DNA from: Dugong dugon
Taxonomy: Eukaryota; Chordata; Mammalia; Sirenia; Dugongidae
Direction of reading: 5' to 3'
Assembly: GCA_030035585.1 (NCBI GenBank)
Contig: CM057464.1
Coordinates: forward strand, 77,732,919-77,796,918
Length of the DNA: 64,000 nt
A program made the translations under genes and the position numbers. Shown piece after piece: positions 43,095 through 55,122 of the stretch. Position 1 is the stretch's first letter; each line of letters starts with the position of its first letter. Below the pieces are notes generated by a model. The model worked only from the letters and a program-made list of their open reading frames with translations, was not told the DNA's origin and ran no database searches.

Positions 43095-45178
43095 TGTCTT
43101 AGTTATCTAGTGCTGCTATAACAGAAACACCACAAGTGGATGGCTCTAACAAAGAGAAATTTATTCTCTCACAGTTTAGGAGGCTGGAAGTCCAAATTGA
43201 GGGTCCCAGCTCCAGGGGAAGGCTTTCTCTCTCTCTATGCTCTGGGAAGGTCCTTATCATCAATCTTCCCCAGTCAAGGAGCTTCTCAGCGCAGGAATCC
43301 TGAGTCTAAAGGACGCACTCTGCTTCTGACACTGCTTTCTTGTTGACATGAGGTCCCTAAGTCTTTCTGCTCACTTCCTTCTTTTATATCTCAAAAGAGT
43401 TTGACTTAAGACACAACTGAATCTTGTACATTGAGTCCTGCCTCATTAATGTAACTGCCTCTAATCCTGCCTCATTAACATCACAGAGGTAGGATTTATA
43501 ACACATATGAAAGTCAAATCAGATGACAAAACGGTGGACAATCACACAATACTTGGAATCATGGACTAGCCAAGTTGACACACATTTTTGGGGGGACACA
43601 GTTCAATCCATAACATTCTATCCTTTGGCCCCCCAAAATTCACATCCTTACCACATGTAAAATATATTCACCCATCATATCATAGCAAAAGTCTTAATTC
43701 AACTCCAAGTCCAAAATTCAAAAATTTTTCTTCATCTGTGAATACTACAAGTTATCTACTTCCAAAGTACAATGGGGGAACAGGCACAAGCTAGACAGTT
43801 CCATTACTAATGGGAGAAATTGGAGGGAAAGAAGGGATAACAGGCACCAAATAAGTTAACAAAACACATTACATTAGTCCTCAAGACTTGAAAATAATCC
43901 TTTGTTCTCTGAGACCATTTAGACAATGACCCTGCCCTCCAGACTCTGGGTTTGGCCACTCTCTCCTATTCTGAAGAGAGGCCCCTTGGCCCTGCGCTTC
44001 AGCTCTGCCTTCCAAGCCCACTGGAATGGCAACAGTGCTCCCTTGAATTTGGGTGGCCCCATTCTCCTAGTGTATCTGAATAGCGACTCCACTGTTTGAG
44101 ACCCCAGAGGTCATGGCCCTACCTTTTGAGACTGAGGCGGCTCTGCTTCCTGTGTTCTTTTTCTCTTCAGCTTCTGCTTCCTGGTTCCTTGACTTCTCAG
44201 CCCCTTGGGCCTCATCGCCCATGTCTGCCCTGTTGAGGCAAGTGTTTTAAAGCTCTTTGGCTCCACTGATAAGTACCTGGAGGCACTCCATTCCACCAGG
44301 AAGCCTCCTGTGCAAAGACACTCATCTCTCTTGCTTTGTGGGTCAGCTCCAGCGCTGTTTTGTGCTAGTCTCCTAGTTCTGCCGCTGCTGTTTCTCTGTT
44401 GCTGGCATTTCTCTGCTGCACTTCTCACTGTCTGTGCCATCTCCAGTATAACAGCTCTCCTCGCTTCCCCCTGAGTTCTCATCAGAATTGTCTTTGATGT
44501 CAATAATTCCACCAACAGTCTCTTTAAGGTAATCTAGGCTTTTACTATTAGGCACTTTAAAACTCTTCCAGCCTCTGTCCATTCACAGTTTCAAAACCAC
44601 TTCCACATTTTAGGTATCTGTTAGAGCATCACCCTACTCCAGGTACCAAATTCTGTCTTAGTTATCTAGTGCTGCTCTATCAGAAATACCACAAGTGGAT
44701 AGCTTCAACAAAGAGAAATTTATTCTCTCAGTTTATGAGGCTGGAAGTCCAAATTCAGGGTGCCAGTTCCAGGGGAAGGCTTTCTCTCTCTATGGGCTCT
44801 GGGGAAAGGTCCTTGTCATCAAACTTTCCCTGGTCAAGGTGCTTCTCAGCACAGGAACCATGGGTCCAAAGGACGTGCTCTGCTCCCAACGCTGCTTTAT
44901 TGGTGGTATGAGGTCACCAAGTCTTTCTATTCACTTCTCTCTTTTATATCTCGAAAGAGACTGACTTACGACACAACCTAATCTTGTAGATTGAGTCCTG
45001 TCACATTAACATAACTACCTCTAATCCTGCCTCATTAATGCCATAGAGGTAGGATTTACAACACATAGGAAAATCACATCAGATGACAAAATAGTGGACA
45101 ATCACACAATACTGGGAATCATGGACTAGCTGAGTTGACATACATTTTTCAGGGGAGGACAAGATTCAATACATAACA
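43095..45178 (-). mobile_element. MaLR-type LTR element, copy B, complete with target duplication
   Basis: Minus-strand LTR-internal-LTR element. The 3' LTR is 43095-43615 (521 bp), the internal region 43616-44653 (1038 bp) and the 5' LTR 44654-45178 (525 bp). It is flanked by exact 5-bp repeats gttat at 43090-43094 and 45179-45183. On its own strand the interior begins 'gaatttggtacctggagtag', a recognisable MaLR primer-site region, and ends in a purine-rich tract 'ggccaaaggatagaa'. No gag-pol. It matches copy A throughout but lacks the 96-bp duplication found there. Confidence 0.93.
44111..44582 (-). pseudogene. Reading frames in the interior of MaLR copy B
   Basis: Minus frames 44373-44582 (69 codons) and 44111-44515 (134 codons) share peptide blocks with copy A: 'KSLDYLKETVGGI', 'GSEESCYTGD' and 'QGTRKQKLKRKRTQEAE'. 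No known domain. See the copy A entry for the caution that DNA similarity alone could keep these frames. Confidence 0.35.
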
Positions 45179-45183
45179 GTTAT

Positions 45184-46399
45184 TAAAGCAGATTCTTTCT
45201 GATCAATCTGCCCTATATACAAGATCCAGAAGAAGAAAAAATACAGGTAAACCATAAACAGAGCCTTTAACAACTGATTTGTGATTTTTGTATGCAAGGG
45301 ATAAGTATTCTATGTCATGTTCTCAATATTTCTAATTTACAAGTTATATTTTAAAATTTATTTAAACATTTATTGTGGATTTACTAAATTCCCAATGCTG
45401 TGGTAGGTGCTGAGGATACAAATATTAATATTTAATCTTTATTATTGAGAAGTTAATTTTCAAACATAATTGGTAATAAAATGTAAGTGTGATAAGAAGA
45501 ATTAACAAAGTACTAAGGGAGCAGAGAATAAAAGATGCTTAGCTAAAACATTTGGAGATAGGCTCGTAAGAGAAATGACAATTAGGCTATATTTTCTGGA
45601 AGAGTGACAGACTGATGTCTTGATTACACAGGTTGATTCTAAAAGAATGTGACAAATTGTCTTAAATATGTAGCATGAAAACATAACTTGTTTTTCATGA
45701 TCACTAGGACTTATACTGAAAGCCAAAGGGAAAAAGTACAGTAATATAGTATCATAAAATAGCAAAATGTAAAACCCTTAGAGTTTAAGTAAATGAAGAT
45801 TTAAAATTTATTACTGATCGGATTTAGGAGGGGATTCTACTTTCACAAATCACAGACAGGATGCTTTGAACCAATTAAACCAATCCTCCTACTGGGTTTA
45901 ATGCTCTTAAAATCTTTTTGAAAGCAACAAAGGACTAACGAGAGATAAAGGAATTACTGGACCAAGATACAAGAGAAGAGTGAAATCCAGAGAAGTGAAT
46001 CTAGCATTTGGGTTTCCTTTTGTCCTTGGGTATCTGCCAACATGGAAGAGAAGAGACAGCGAAGAAACTGTATAGCATGTTGATTTTTTTCCTAGGGGCT
46101 ACAAGGACAAAATACAGAGTTAGGAGTAAGTAAAGAGTATAAAAGGTAAGGTATACCAAAAGAAACCTGCCCTCAGATGGGTGTCAACCAGGCTGCTGCT
46201 AGTCATCTGGGTAGTCCAGAAATATGTCAAGCACTGAAATATGATTAAGGTGATTTTTTAATTTCTATTCTCTCCAAAACATGACAGAAGCAAAAGAATA
46301 TCCTCTCTGGAATCAGATACCATTTCCCTAGACAAACAATTATTTTCTCAGGTAATTTTCAGTAATAATGTCCAGCACAAAAATAAAATCAGGTAGCAA
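45184..46399. other. No gene seen; L2-like fragment
   Basis: Around 45370-45430 'ccaatgctgtggtaggtgct' matches the common L2 block 'ggcactgtgctaggtgctgg'. The rest is unassigned. Confidence 0.4.
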
Positions 46400-48324
46400 A
46401 CAAGAAAAGAAAAAAAAAGTAATAACACTATATGAACAGAACCAGCACAAACAACAAATACCCACAGGGAGTAAAGATATGTAAACTATCAGAAATAGAT
46501 TGTAAAATAAGACATCCAATGCTTATGGAGATAAAATTTGAACTTAATAAATAAATCTAGAAATTGGGAACATTCGAATAGGGATATTGTAGTTTTGAAA
46601 AAGAATCAAATAGAATATAAACATTCCATCAATTAATTTAAAAACTAAATGATCAGATTTAACTGTAGATAAAACATAGCTGAAGTGAGAATTAATGAAC
46701 TTGGAGACTTTGTAGAATGAAGCATGAAATGGCAGAAGTATGTCCTTCCTTACCAGTAATTAAATATAAATAGATTAAACTCTCCAATCCAAAAACAAAT
46801 ATTGGCAGAATAGATTTTTTTAAATGATCCAAGCATATGCTGTTTTCAAGAGACTCATTTTAAATACAAAGACATAAAGATGCTGAAAGTAAAAGGTTGA
46901 AAAAAAGATATCCCATATAAATAGTAACAAAAAGAGCTGGGGTGGCTATATTAATATCAGACAAAATAAATTTTAAGTAAAAAAGTGTTACAGGAGACAA
47001 AAAAAGACTACAAAATGATTAAAAGGATCAGTTTACCATAACGAAATAACAATTATATATGCAACTAACAATGAAGCCCCAAAATATATCAAGCAAACAC
47101 TGACAGAACTGAAGGGTGAAATAATTCTACAATAATAGAGATTTCAATATGCCACTTTCAAAAATGGATAGAACATCTATATATAAAATCAATGGGGAAT
47201 AGAGGACTTGGAAGATATTGTAAATTAACTAGACTAACAGACATTTACAGAACACTCAACCTAACAAGAACAGGGTACACATTCTTCTCCAGTGCACATG
47301 GATCATTCTCCAGGTTAGACTATCTGTTAGGTCACAAAGCAAGACTCAATAAATGTAAAAAGACTGAAATCATACAAAGTATTTCATCCAACCCCAGTGA
47401 AATGATGCTAGAAATCAGTAACAGAAGGAAAACTGAGAATTTCACAAATGTTTGAAAATTAAAAAACATGCTTTTAAACAACCAATGAGTTAAAGTAAAA
47501 TCACAAGGGATATGGGAAAAATACTTAGAGATGAATGAAAATGAAAGCACAACATACCAAAACATATGGGATGCAGTGAAGGTAATGCTCAGAGGGAAAT
47601 TTATAGCTGTAATCATCTACATTAAAAAAAGATCTCAAATCAATAACCTAATTTACACCTTAAAGAGCTAGAAAAAGATGGGCAAACTAAGTCCGAAGCT
47701 ATCAGAAGAAAGGAAATAATAAAGATTAGAGAGGAGACAAATGAAATAGATAATGGAAAAAAGTAGAGAGAATTAACAAAATCAAAATTTGGTCCTTTGT
47801 AAAGATCAACAAAATTGACAAACATTTGACTAGACTAACAAATTAAAAAAAAAGAACTTGTAGATAACTAAAATCAGAAATGAAAGTGGGGATATTACTA
47901 CTGACCTTATAGAAATAAAAAGGATTATAACAATATCATGAACAACTGTACACCAACAAATTGGATAACCTAGATAAAATGGACAAATTCCTAGAAACAC
48001 ACGAACTACCTAAACTGATTCAGTAAGAAACAGAAAATTTCAACAGATCTATAACAAGTAAAGAGATTGAATTAGTAATCAAAAACCTCTCAACAAAGAA
48101 GTCCAGTACCAGGTGGCTCCAGTGGTGAATTCCATCAATTATTTAAAGAATTTAACACAAATCTTTCTCAAACTCTTCCCAAAAATAGAAGAGGAAGAAA
48201 CAATTCCTAATTCATCCTGAGGCTAGCATCACCCTGATACCACAGTCAGATAAAGACAACACAAGAAAACTCCAGACAAATATTCTTTATAAACATAGAT
48301 GAAAAAATTCTCAACAAAATACTG

Positions 48325-48482
48325 TCATTGTTACGTGCTGTTGAGTTGGTTCCAACTCATAGAGACCTTATAGGATGGAGGAGAATTGCCCCATAGTGTT
48401 TCCAAGGAGTGGCTGGTGGATTTGAACTGCTGACCTTATGGTTGGCAGTCAAGCTATTAACCACTGTGCCACCAGGGCTCCA
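48325..48482 (-). mobile_element. AfroSINE in L1
   Basis: From 'cattgttacgtgctgttgag' to 'gtgccaccagggctcc'. The host L1 continues on both sides ('ctcaacaaaatact' / 'caacagaaaattaaaaggat'). Confidence 0.9.
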
Positions 48483-48523
48483 ACTGAATCCAACAGAAAA
48501 TTAAAAGGATTATACACCATGAT

Positions 48524-48928
48524 TGTTATGGATTGAGTTGTGTCCCCCCACAATAGGTGTTGAAATCCTTATCCCTGTCCCAGTAATATGACCCTGTCTT
48601 GAAATGGAAATTTTTATATGTTAATGAAGTCATGCCAGTGTAAGGTCTATCCTAAACCTAATCACTTGTGAGTTATAAAAACAGCATATTAGACACAGAG
48701 ATATACAGGGGGAAGAGGAAGAAGATGATGGAAACAGATACATCTACAAGCTCGAGGATTGCCAAGGATTGCTACTAGAAGCTGAAATAGACAAGGAAGA
48801 ACCTCCCCACAAGAGCCACACCTTGAATTCAGACTTTTATTCTCCTGATCTGTGAGAAATTAATTTCTGTTCTTTAAAGCCACCCACTTGGGGTATTTCT
48901 GTTACAGCAGCACAAGGTAACTAATACA
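48524..48928 (+). mobile_element. MaLR-type solo LTR in L1
   Basis: Starts TGTTATGGATTGAGTTGTGT and ends 'ggtaactaataca'. It is closest to the LTR at 7706-8125 ('gagttataaaaacagcatat'). The L1 reads 'acaccatgat' before it and 'aaccaagttggatttatccc' after it. A clean 5-bp duplication is not visible. Confidence 0.82.
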
Positions 48929-49081
48929 ATAACCAAGTTGGATTTATCCCAGGATTGTAAAGGCGGTTCAAAACAAGAAAACTGATTAATGTAATATAGC
49001 ACATTAATAGAATGAAGGAAAAGAGCCACATCATTATCTCAACTGATACAGGATGCATCTGACAAAATTCAATACCCTTTC

Positions 49082-49324
49082 ATGTTAAAACCACTCAGCA
49101 AACTAGGAATAGAAGGCAAATTCCTCAACATGATAGACTTATTAAAAAAAACAAAAAACAAAAAAAAACAAGCTAACATCATACTCAACATTGAAATACT
49201 GAAAGCTTTTCCCCTAAGATCAGGAACAAAACAAGGATGCCCATTTTCACCACTGCTATTTAACATTGTACTGGAAGTTCTAGCCAGAGAAATTAGTAAA
49301 GGAAAAGTAATAAAAGGCATCTAA
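49082..49324 (+). pseudogene. L1 reverse transcriptase fragment
   Basis: 80 codons. The block '[20 protein letters not shown]' is the RT motif between catalytic boxes A and C in L1 ORF2. An A-rich expansion at 49144-49168 has altered the codons before it. The YxDD box that should follow has decayed beyond the stop at 49322-49324. Confidence 0.8.
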
Positions 49325-49641
49325 ATAAAAAGAAGTAAAGCTATCTCTATTTGAAGATGGGACATGATCCTATATATAGAAAATCCCAGAGAATTTACAA
49401 GAAAGCTACTAGTGCCAATAAATGAATTTAGCAAAGTGGCAGGGTACAACATCAACATGTAAAAATCAGTTGTGTTTCTATACACAAGCAATGAAAAATA
49501 TGAAAAGGAAATGAAGAAAACAATTCCAGATACAATAGTATCTAGAAGAATAAAATGACCAGGAATACATTTGACCAGGGAGGTGGAAGTCATGTATGTT
49601 GAAAACTATAAAGCATTACTGAAAGAAATGAAAGAAGACGC

Positions 49642-49786
49642 TGAGGTCCTTTTTTAATGATTAGTCTTTTCTGATGATGTATCCAAAAAAAGTGAGCTTT
49701 TCATTTTCATTACCGTAGCAATTACAATATGTATTATTAGATCTCCAGAGTCTAATATTTTTTATATATATCAAAAATCCCCTATG
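49642..49786. other. Short spacer with target site
   Basis: Unassigned, ending in the left copy (49773-49786) of the L1 target duplication aaaaatcccctatg. Confidence 0.5.
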
Positions 49787-50598
49787 AGCATGCAGCCTCT
49801 ACAAGGAAAAGTCACAGAAGCTCCAACGACACATCCAAATTCTCTGAGGGACCGAATTGCTGGGCGGGGGGCTGTGGGGACCGTGGTCTCGGATAACATC
49901 TAGCTCAATTGGCATAACACAGTTTATAAAGAAAATGTTCTACATTCTACCTTGGTGAGTAGCGTCTGGGGTCTTAAAAGCCAGTGAGCAGCCATCTAAG
50001 ATACTCCACTGGTCTCACCCCTTTGGGAGCAAAGGAGAATGAAGAAAAGGAGATACAAGGGAAAGATTAGTCCAAAGGATTAACGGACCACAACTACCAC
50101 AGCCTCCACCAGACTGAGTCCAGTACAACTAGATGATGCCCGGCTACCACCACTGACTGCTCTGACTGGGATCACAACAGAGGGTCCCAGACAGAGCTGG
50201 AGAAAAACGCAGAACAAAATTCTAACTCACAAAAAAAGACCAGACTTACTGGCCTGACAGAGACTGGAGAAACCCTGAGAGTATGGCCCCTGGATACCCT
50301 TTTAGCTCAGTAATGAAGTCACTCCCAAGGTTAACCATTCAGTCAAAGATTAGACAGCCCCATAAAACAAAACGAGAATAATGGGGCACAACAGTCCAAG
50401 GAGAAGGACTAGAGGGCAGCAGGGGACGGGAAAGCTGGTAATAGGGAACCCAAGGCTGAGAAGGGACAGTGTTGACATGTTGTGGGGTTGTTAACCATTG
50501 TCATAAAACAATATGTGTACTAACTGTTTAATGAGAAAGTATTTGTTCTGTAAACCTTCATCTAAAGTATAATACAAAAATTAAAATTAATAATAAAA
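49787..50598 (+). mobile_element. L1 3' UTR insertion with 14-bp target duplication
   Basis: Severely 5'-truncated L1 of the same subfamily as 27091-28434 ('gagtagcgtctggggtctta', 'cagccatctaagatactcca'). It ends in an A-rich tail. Exact 14-bp repeats aaaaatcccctatg lie at 49773-49786 and 50599-50612. No coding sequence remains. A G-run 'gggcggggggctgtgggg' lies at 49863-49880. Confidence 0.92.
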
Positions 50599-50612
50599 AA
50601 AAATCCCCTATG

Positions 50613-51170
50613 CATGGGTACGCATGTGAATATAGATCCCTAAACATTACTCTTTAATCTTGTACTCACATGAACAAAATGACTAAACATTTCTAACAGT
50701 GGAAAAACAGGCTGTAGAGGAGTTACTGAAGGACTGAATATCATTTTTCAACCTGGTACCACCCTGTTGTTGTCAATGATTATTTGGACATACACAATTT
50801 TCTCCTCACATGCTGACTTTAGAATGTATCCCTATGAAATATTTAATAGACATTAATCCATCCATCTCTGAAATTTTATATGAAGTGTTTAAGAAAGGAA
50901 GCATGGCTTAAGCTTCCACTAATATTGACTAAAAATTAGTTAAGCAAAAATCTTTTTATATGTCATTTTATGACTGTGTTGAGCTGTCATGGAATAAAAT
51001 GTGTGAAATTACTCACTATTCAAATATCAATAGAAAAAAAAAGTTAATGCTCAATCATAGTCATACCTGACATATCCATACGAAAAAAACAACACATTTC
51101 CTGGTGGCTTGCTCATCTCCACAGAGCTGGGCTACTGTTGGTTCTGACATTCCCTCTAATACCATCTCCA
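50613..51170. other. No gene seen
   Basis: Non-coding DNA. The last 80 bp may already belong to the RTE-derived element. Confidence 0.35.
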
Positions 51171-51554
51171 TCACACATCTGTCAGTTTGTCATACTGTGG
51201 TGGCTTGTGTGCTGCTGTGATGCTGAAAGCTATGCCGCTAGTATTTCAAATACCAGCAGGGCCACCCATGGTAGACAGGTTTCAGTGGAGCTTCCAAACT
51301 AAGACAGACTAGGAAGCTACTTCCAAAAATTATCCATTGAGAACCTTATGGATCACAACAGAATATTGCCCGATACAGTGTTGGAAGATGAGCCCACTAG
51401 GTTGGAAGGTACTTAAAATGCACAGTGTTCACAACAATGGACTCCAGCATACCAACGATGATTACGAAGATGGTGCAAGACCAGGCAATGTTTTAATCTG
51501 TTTTACAGTGTGTCACCATAGGTGAGAGTCAACTCAAAGGCAACTAACAATAAC
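51171..51554 (+). mobile_element. RTE-derived element: 5' end joined to 3' end
   Basis: 51171-51430 matches what I know as the RTE 5' region ('catctgtcagtttgtcatac', 'tagacaggtttcagtggagc', 'gtgttggaagatgagcccac'). From about 51431 it matches the extreme RTE 3' end as seen at 15365-15480 ('gaagatggtgcaagaccagg', 'caaaggcaactaacaataac'). The whole ORF, about 2.7 kb, is missing. This is the structure of a non-autonomous internal-deletion derivative. The 62-codon frame across it is not a gene. Confidence 0.72.
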
Positions 51555-51726
51555 CAAAAAACCCATTGCTATCAAGTCGATTCTGACTCATAGTCTGACT
51601 CACTGCAATCCTATGGGACAGAGTAGAACTGCTCCATGGAGTTTCCAAGGAGCACCTGGTGGATTTGAACTGCTGACCCTTTGGTTAGCAGCTGCAGCAC
51701 TTAACCACTACATCACCAGGGTTTCC
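51555..51726 (-). mobile_element. AfroSINE, minus strand
   Basis: From 'aaccaaaaaacccattgcta' to 'cactacatcaccagggtttc'. It carries a small internal duplication of 'tctgactcatagtctgactca' type near 51580-51602. Confidence 0.9.
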
Positions 51727-51750
51727 AACAGCAAATAATACCATCTAATT

Positions 51751-51948
51751 CAGTGCCTTTCAGCTAGGGGCAATTTTACTCCCAGAGGACATATGTCACT
51801 CTGTTTTTTACAACTGATGGTGATGCCTGCAGCATCTAAAAGGTAGAAGCCAAGAATGCTGCAAATATCCTGTAATGAACGTGGCAGTCCCCCACAAGAA
51901 GGAATTATCTTGCCCTAAATGACAATAGTGCCAAGTTGAAAAACTCCC
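51751..51948 (+). mobile_element. MER5A-like hAT (Charlie) element
   Basis: Starts CAGTGCCTTTCAGCTAGGGG and ends 'aagttgaaaaactccc'. It follows the MER5A consensus from memory ('gtagaagccaagaatgctgc', 'gacaatagtgccaagttgaa'). The 8-bp flanks atctaatt (51743-51750) and atctaatc (51949-51956) differ at one base, as expected of a hAT target duplication. Non-autonomous, shared by placental mammals. Confidence 0.88.
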
Positions 51949-51956
51949 ATCTAATC

Positions 51957-52849
51957 TGATCCATCCAAGAAGGTTTTCATACCCTGCTGATCTTTGTGTG
52001 ACAAGACCTTTGTGTCATATTCCTTTATGTTTTCTGGATTGGTCAGAGACTGTCTTTAGATATGGAATTAAAAAATTGAAATTATTTAGAACTCTAAGGT
52101 ATAAAGATCAGGATATTCTTACCTCATCATCTGTAGAATTAATATAATTTTAGTGAACTACTCACATTTTCATGAAAGAATCTTTTAATCATATTTCTGA
52201 CAAGTGGGAGAAATATGATTAATGTATCAATTTGGGATGTGTTTATTTAAATATTAAAATTATTTTATATTCTACACGGCGGCATTAGAAACATAATGGT
52301 CTTTGTGAGAACTGGAGATTCCCTTAATGCATGTCTAGAGACCATCTCTCTGAAATTCACACAGTAATGGAGGACAAGTTCCTTTCTGCTGAAACTCTGA
52401 ATGTATTATGTCCTTCAATATGCAGTATGCTGACCTGAAAGATGCTAGTCTGCTTTGTCTGTACATATGAAATTTATTAATCTCCCTTTTAATTTTTTGA
52501 AAATTTATATGATTATTAAAACAAAAGAATGTTTAATAAAATGGTACAAAAAAGTTTTTTGGTTAATTTTGAAGCAAATATAGCAGGAGATTAAATGACA
52601 AATACAATAACCAATAGAAGATGCCCAAGAATGAAATATCTACAGTGTTCCTCCACCATTAAATGACTCAAAGACTGAACTGATAGAAAGTTGTTGGAAT
52701 ATAAATGTAAGTAAATTGATAAGAAATTAAAACTCAAATATTTAGCTGGAGCTTCCAGTTTATATCAGGGCAATGATCTTTCTTCATCTGAAAGATTTTT
52801 TTGAACAGAATATAGCAATATAGCATATTGGTGACTATCTCAGAATTTA
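51957..52849. other. No gene seen
   Basis: Unassigned AT-rich DNA. Confidence 0.4.
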
Positions 52850-52970
52850 GAGCCAGATTGTGGGTGATTAAATTTCAGCTCTGCCACTTTAGAGCAAGTA
52901 GAGGCGATGTAATATGTAGAAAGTGCTTAGAATATTTCCTAGCACTTAGAAGCAAATTCCTAGACATCAT
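52850..52970 (+). mobile_element. MIR fragment
   Basis: 'aaatttcagctctgccactt' and 'agtgcttagaatatttccta' follow the MIR consensus order. Diverged. Confidence 0.5.
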
Positions 52971-53031
52971 CATATATTTTAATTATTTAATTAACATTTA
53001 AATATTATTATGTATTTATCTAATTCACTAC

Positions 53032-53538
53032 TGTCTTAGTTATCTAATGCTGCTACAACAGAAATACCACAAGTGGATGGCTTTAACAAAGAGAAGTTTA
53101 TTCTCTCACAGTCCAGTAGGGTACAAGTCTAAATTCAGGGCATCAGCTCCAGGGGAATGCTTTCTCTGTCAGCTCTGGAGGAAGGTCTGTGTCATCAATC
53201 TTCCCTTGGTCTGGGAGCATATCAGCGTAGGAACTTCAGGTCCAAAGGACATACTCTGCTCCTGGCACTGCTTTCTTGGTGGTGTGAGGTTCCCCTGTGT
53301 CTCTGCTCACTTCTCTCTTTTATGTCTCAGAAGAGATTGTCTTAAGACACTATCCAATCTTGTACACCTCATCAGTATAACTGCCACTAAACCATCTTAT
53401 TAGATAGGAGTGACTGAATTTACAACACATAAGGAAATCATATCAGATTACAAAATGGTACACAATTATACAATACTGGGAATCATGACCCAGCCAAGTT
53501 GACAGATATTTTTGGAAGACACAATTCAATCCATGACA
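53032..53538 (-). mobile_element. MaLR-type solo LTR with exact 5-bp duplication
   Basis: Begins 'tgtcttagttatctaatgct' and ends 'acaattcaatccatgaca'. Exact flanks actac lie at 53027-53031 and 53539-53543. It belongs to the same LTR family as copies A and B and the window-edge LTR. Confidence 0.93.
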
Positions 53539-53543
53539 ACTAC

Positions 53544-54690
53544 CCTCTAAAAACTTTTGAAAGTTAGGGGGAAAAAGATCAATTTATAATGTATAGGTCA
53601 GTTAGAAACCCAAACTATGATGTTTCAGCCTGACTAAATCAGACTACACTGCTACTATTAGGAATTGAACACCTATACAGGATGGTTTTGATTATTTTGT
53701 TTTTTTCCTATATAGGCTAGGGCTCAAATCACTGTATGATCAGAGCTCACATTTAATGTGTGATAGCTGTAGCTGACTAGGAGTTTTGTCACAGGGAATG
53801 CAAAATGCTATTCTAGATGATTTTATAGCTTAATAATGTATGAATAAGTGTTATATTGATATGGCTAAATACTAAACATGAAAGCTTACACATTTGTGTT
53901 TTTAAACATACTTAGCCAAGATGACAAATACAGAGATTTTTAGCTAATGCAATGCTAAAAATATCTCTTTTTTTTTTTTTTTTTTTGCTTATTGGTAGCT
54001 GCCACATAGTCCAATCACCATTTGAGAGGTCCACATGTAAGTACAAATGTAAATTTCCCCAGCAATATCACACATGCAAAGAATATTCAACAGTGAAGAA
54101 AATGAAATCAACTATAGTATTTTGAGTCAAGCCTAATAAATTATGCACATCTAGGTGTAGCTGAAAACTAATTGGGAAAAATTATACAATATTGTTTGTA
54201 TTACATTTTAATTTCCAAAGAACATCTTTAATATCTTTCATTTTCCTTTCTGCTTTTGCTTTCTGAAGAATTTGCTTCCTCTGTAAGCATTTTCTCTCTG
54301 TGTTTACTCGAGATAAGGCGGAATAAATGGTATAACTAGTTATACTGCTCAAGACACCAATCTGCCTTGATTGCCTCCTGATAAATTCTTATAAAGCACT
54401 GTTAAAATATTTCTCATAAACATTAATTTATCATATTTCATAACAATAAATTGATACAGGGTTTTCTAGATTAATATATTTTGAAATCATTTGCCTTTCT
54501 AATGTTCTCATTTGCTGTAGTCTATGAGGGAGGTATTAAATCCTGGTCATTATCATTTTTAGTCATGAGAAAAAGAAGCTATTGGAACTTACGATCATTC
54601 TAAGAATGGAAAGAACATATTGCTTCTTACGCAAATTTCAAACTTCCAGAAAATGTGCAGATGCCGTGTCATTGTAATATGAGAGAATTG
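53544..54690. other. No gene seen; T-run at 53968-53986
   Basis: Non-coding, AT-rich. Confidence 0.4.
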
Positions 54691-54830
54691 GTGTGCATCT
54701 AGACTATAAACTGGATTAAGAAAGGAACTGTATCTTTTTTGTTAAGACCTCTATTTCCAGTGCTCAGAATACTACATAATACATAATAGTCACTTAATAA
54801 ACAGCTATTGAAAGAATAAATGTCAGATAA
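54691..54830 (+). mobile_element. L2 3' end fragment
   Basis: 'gactataaactggattaaga' followed by 'tttccagtgctcagaatact' and 'cttaataaacagctattgaa' match the L2 terminal pattern. Confidence 0.5.
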
Positions 54831-55004
54831 TAAGTCTAATTATCCTCTCATCTAACTGAGTATGATTTTCATTCTATACAAGCCCAATATGTGTCAAATG
54901 AAAATTACTGTATCCTTTTCACCAAGCCATGGCCCAAACATGGTATTACATATAAGGAAGGTAAGTCCATAACAGAAAAAGGAACAATTTTCCCATTGAA
55001 GAAA

Positions 55005-55122
55005 AACACACACCTGAAACACACACTCATACCTGAAACTTATATACATACTACTCGAGATGCTCACACTTATCTGAAACATACACACATACCTGAAACG
55101 CACACACCTGAAACCCACATGA
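55005..55122 (+). repeat. Degenerate minisatellite based on 'acacacctgaaac'
   Basis: Six irregular units ending in 'ctgaaac' occur at about 55011, 55031, 55071, 55091, 55107 and close variants. They are separated by acacac/atacat stretches and give the repeated peptide pattern of the 54891-55145 frame. This is expansion of a simple repeat, not a gene. Confidence 0.75.

Larger units (their letters stand above)
46400..49641 (+). mobile_element. Old L1M-type LINE with two later insertions
   Basis: Plus-strand L1 covering ORF2 from the endonuclease region ('caagagactcattttaaata' near 46847) through the RT, where a frame at 49082-49324 encodes '[20 protein letters not shown]'. It ends near 'ctataaagcattactgaaag' (about 49620). 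Many stops are present. The 3' end of the element is missing. An AfroSINE (48325-48482) and a MaLR-type LTR (48524-48928) interrupt it. Confidence 0.85.

Noticed and set aside
44669-44981. Three overlapping 73-89-codon plus frames
   Set aside because: They lie entirely in a minus-strand LTR; the same peptides appear in other LTR copies (e.g. 53047-53403), so they are repeat-derived.
55005-55122. CRISPR-like spaced repeats
   Set aside because: Irregular spacing, simple-sequence composition and a clearly mammalian context.
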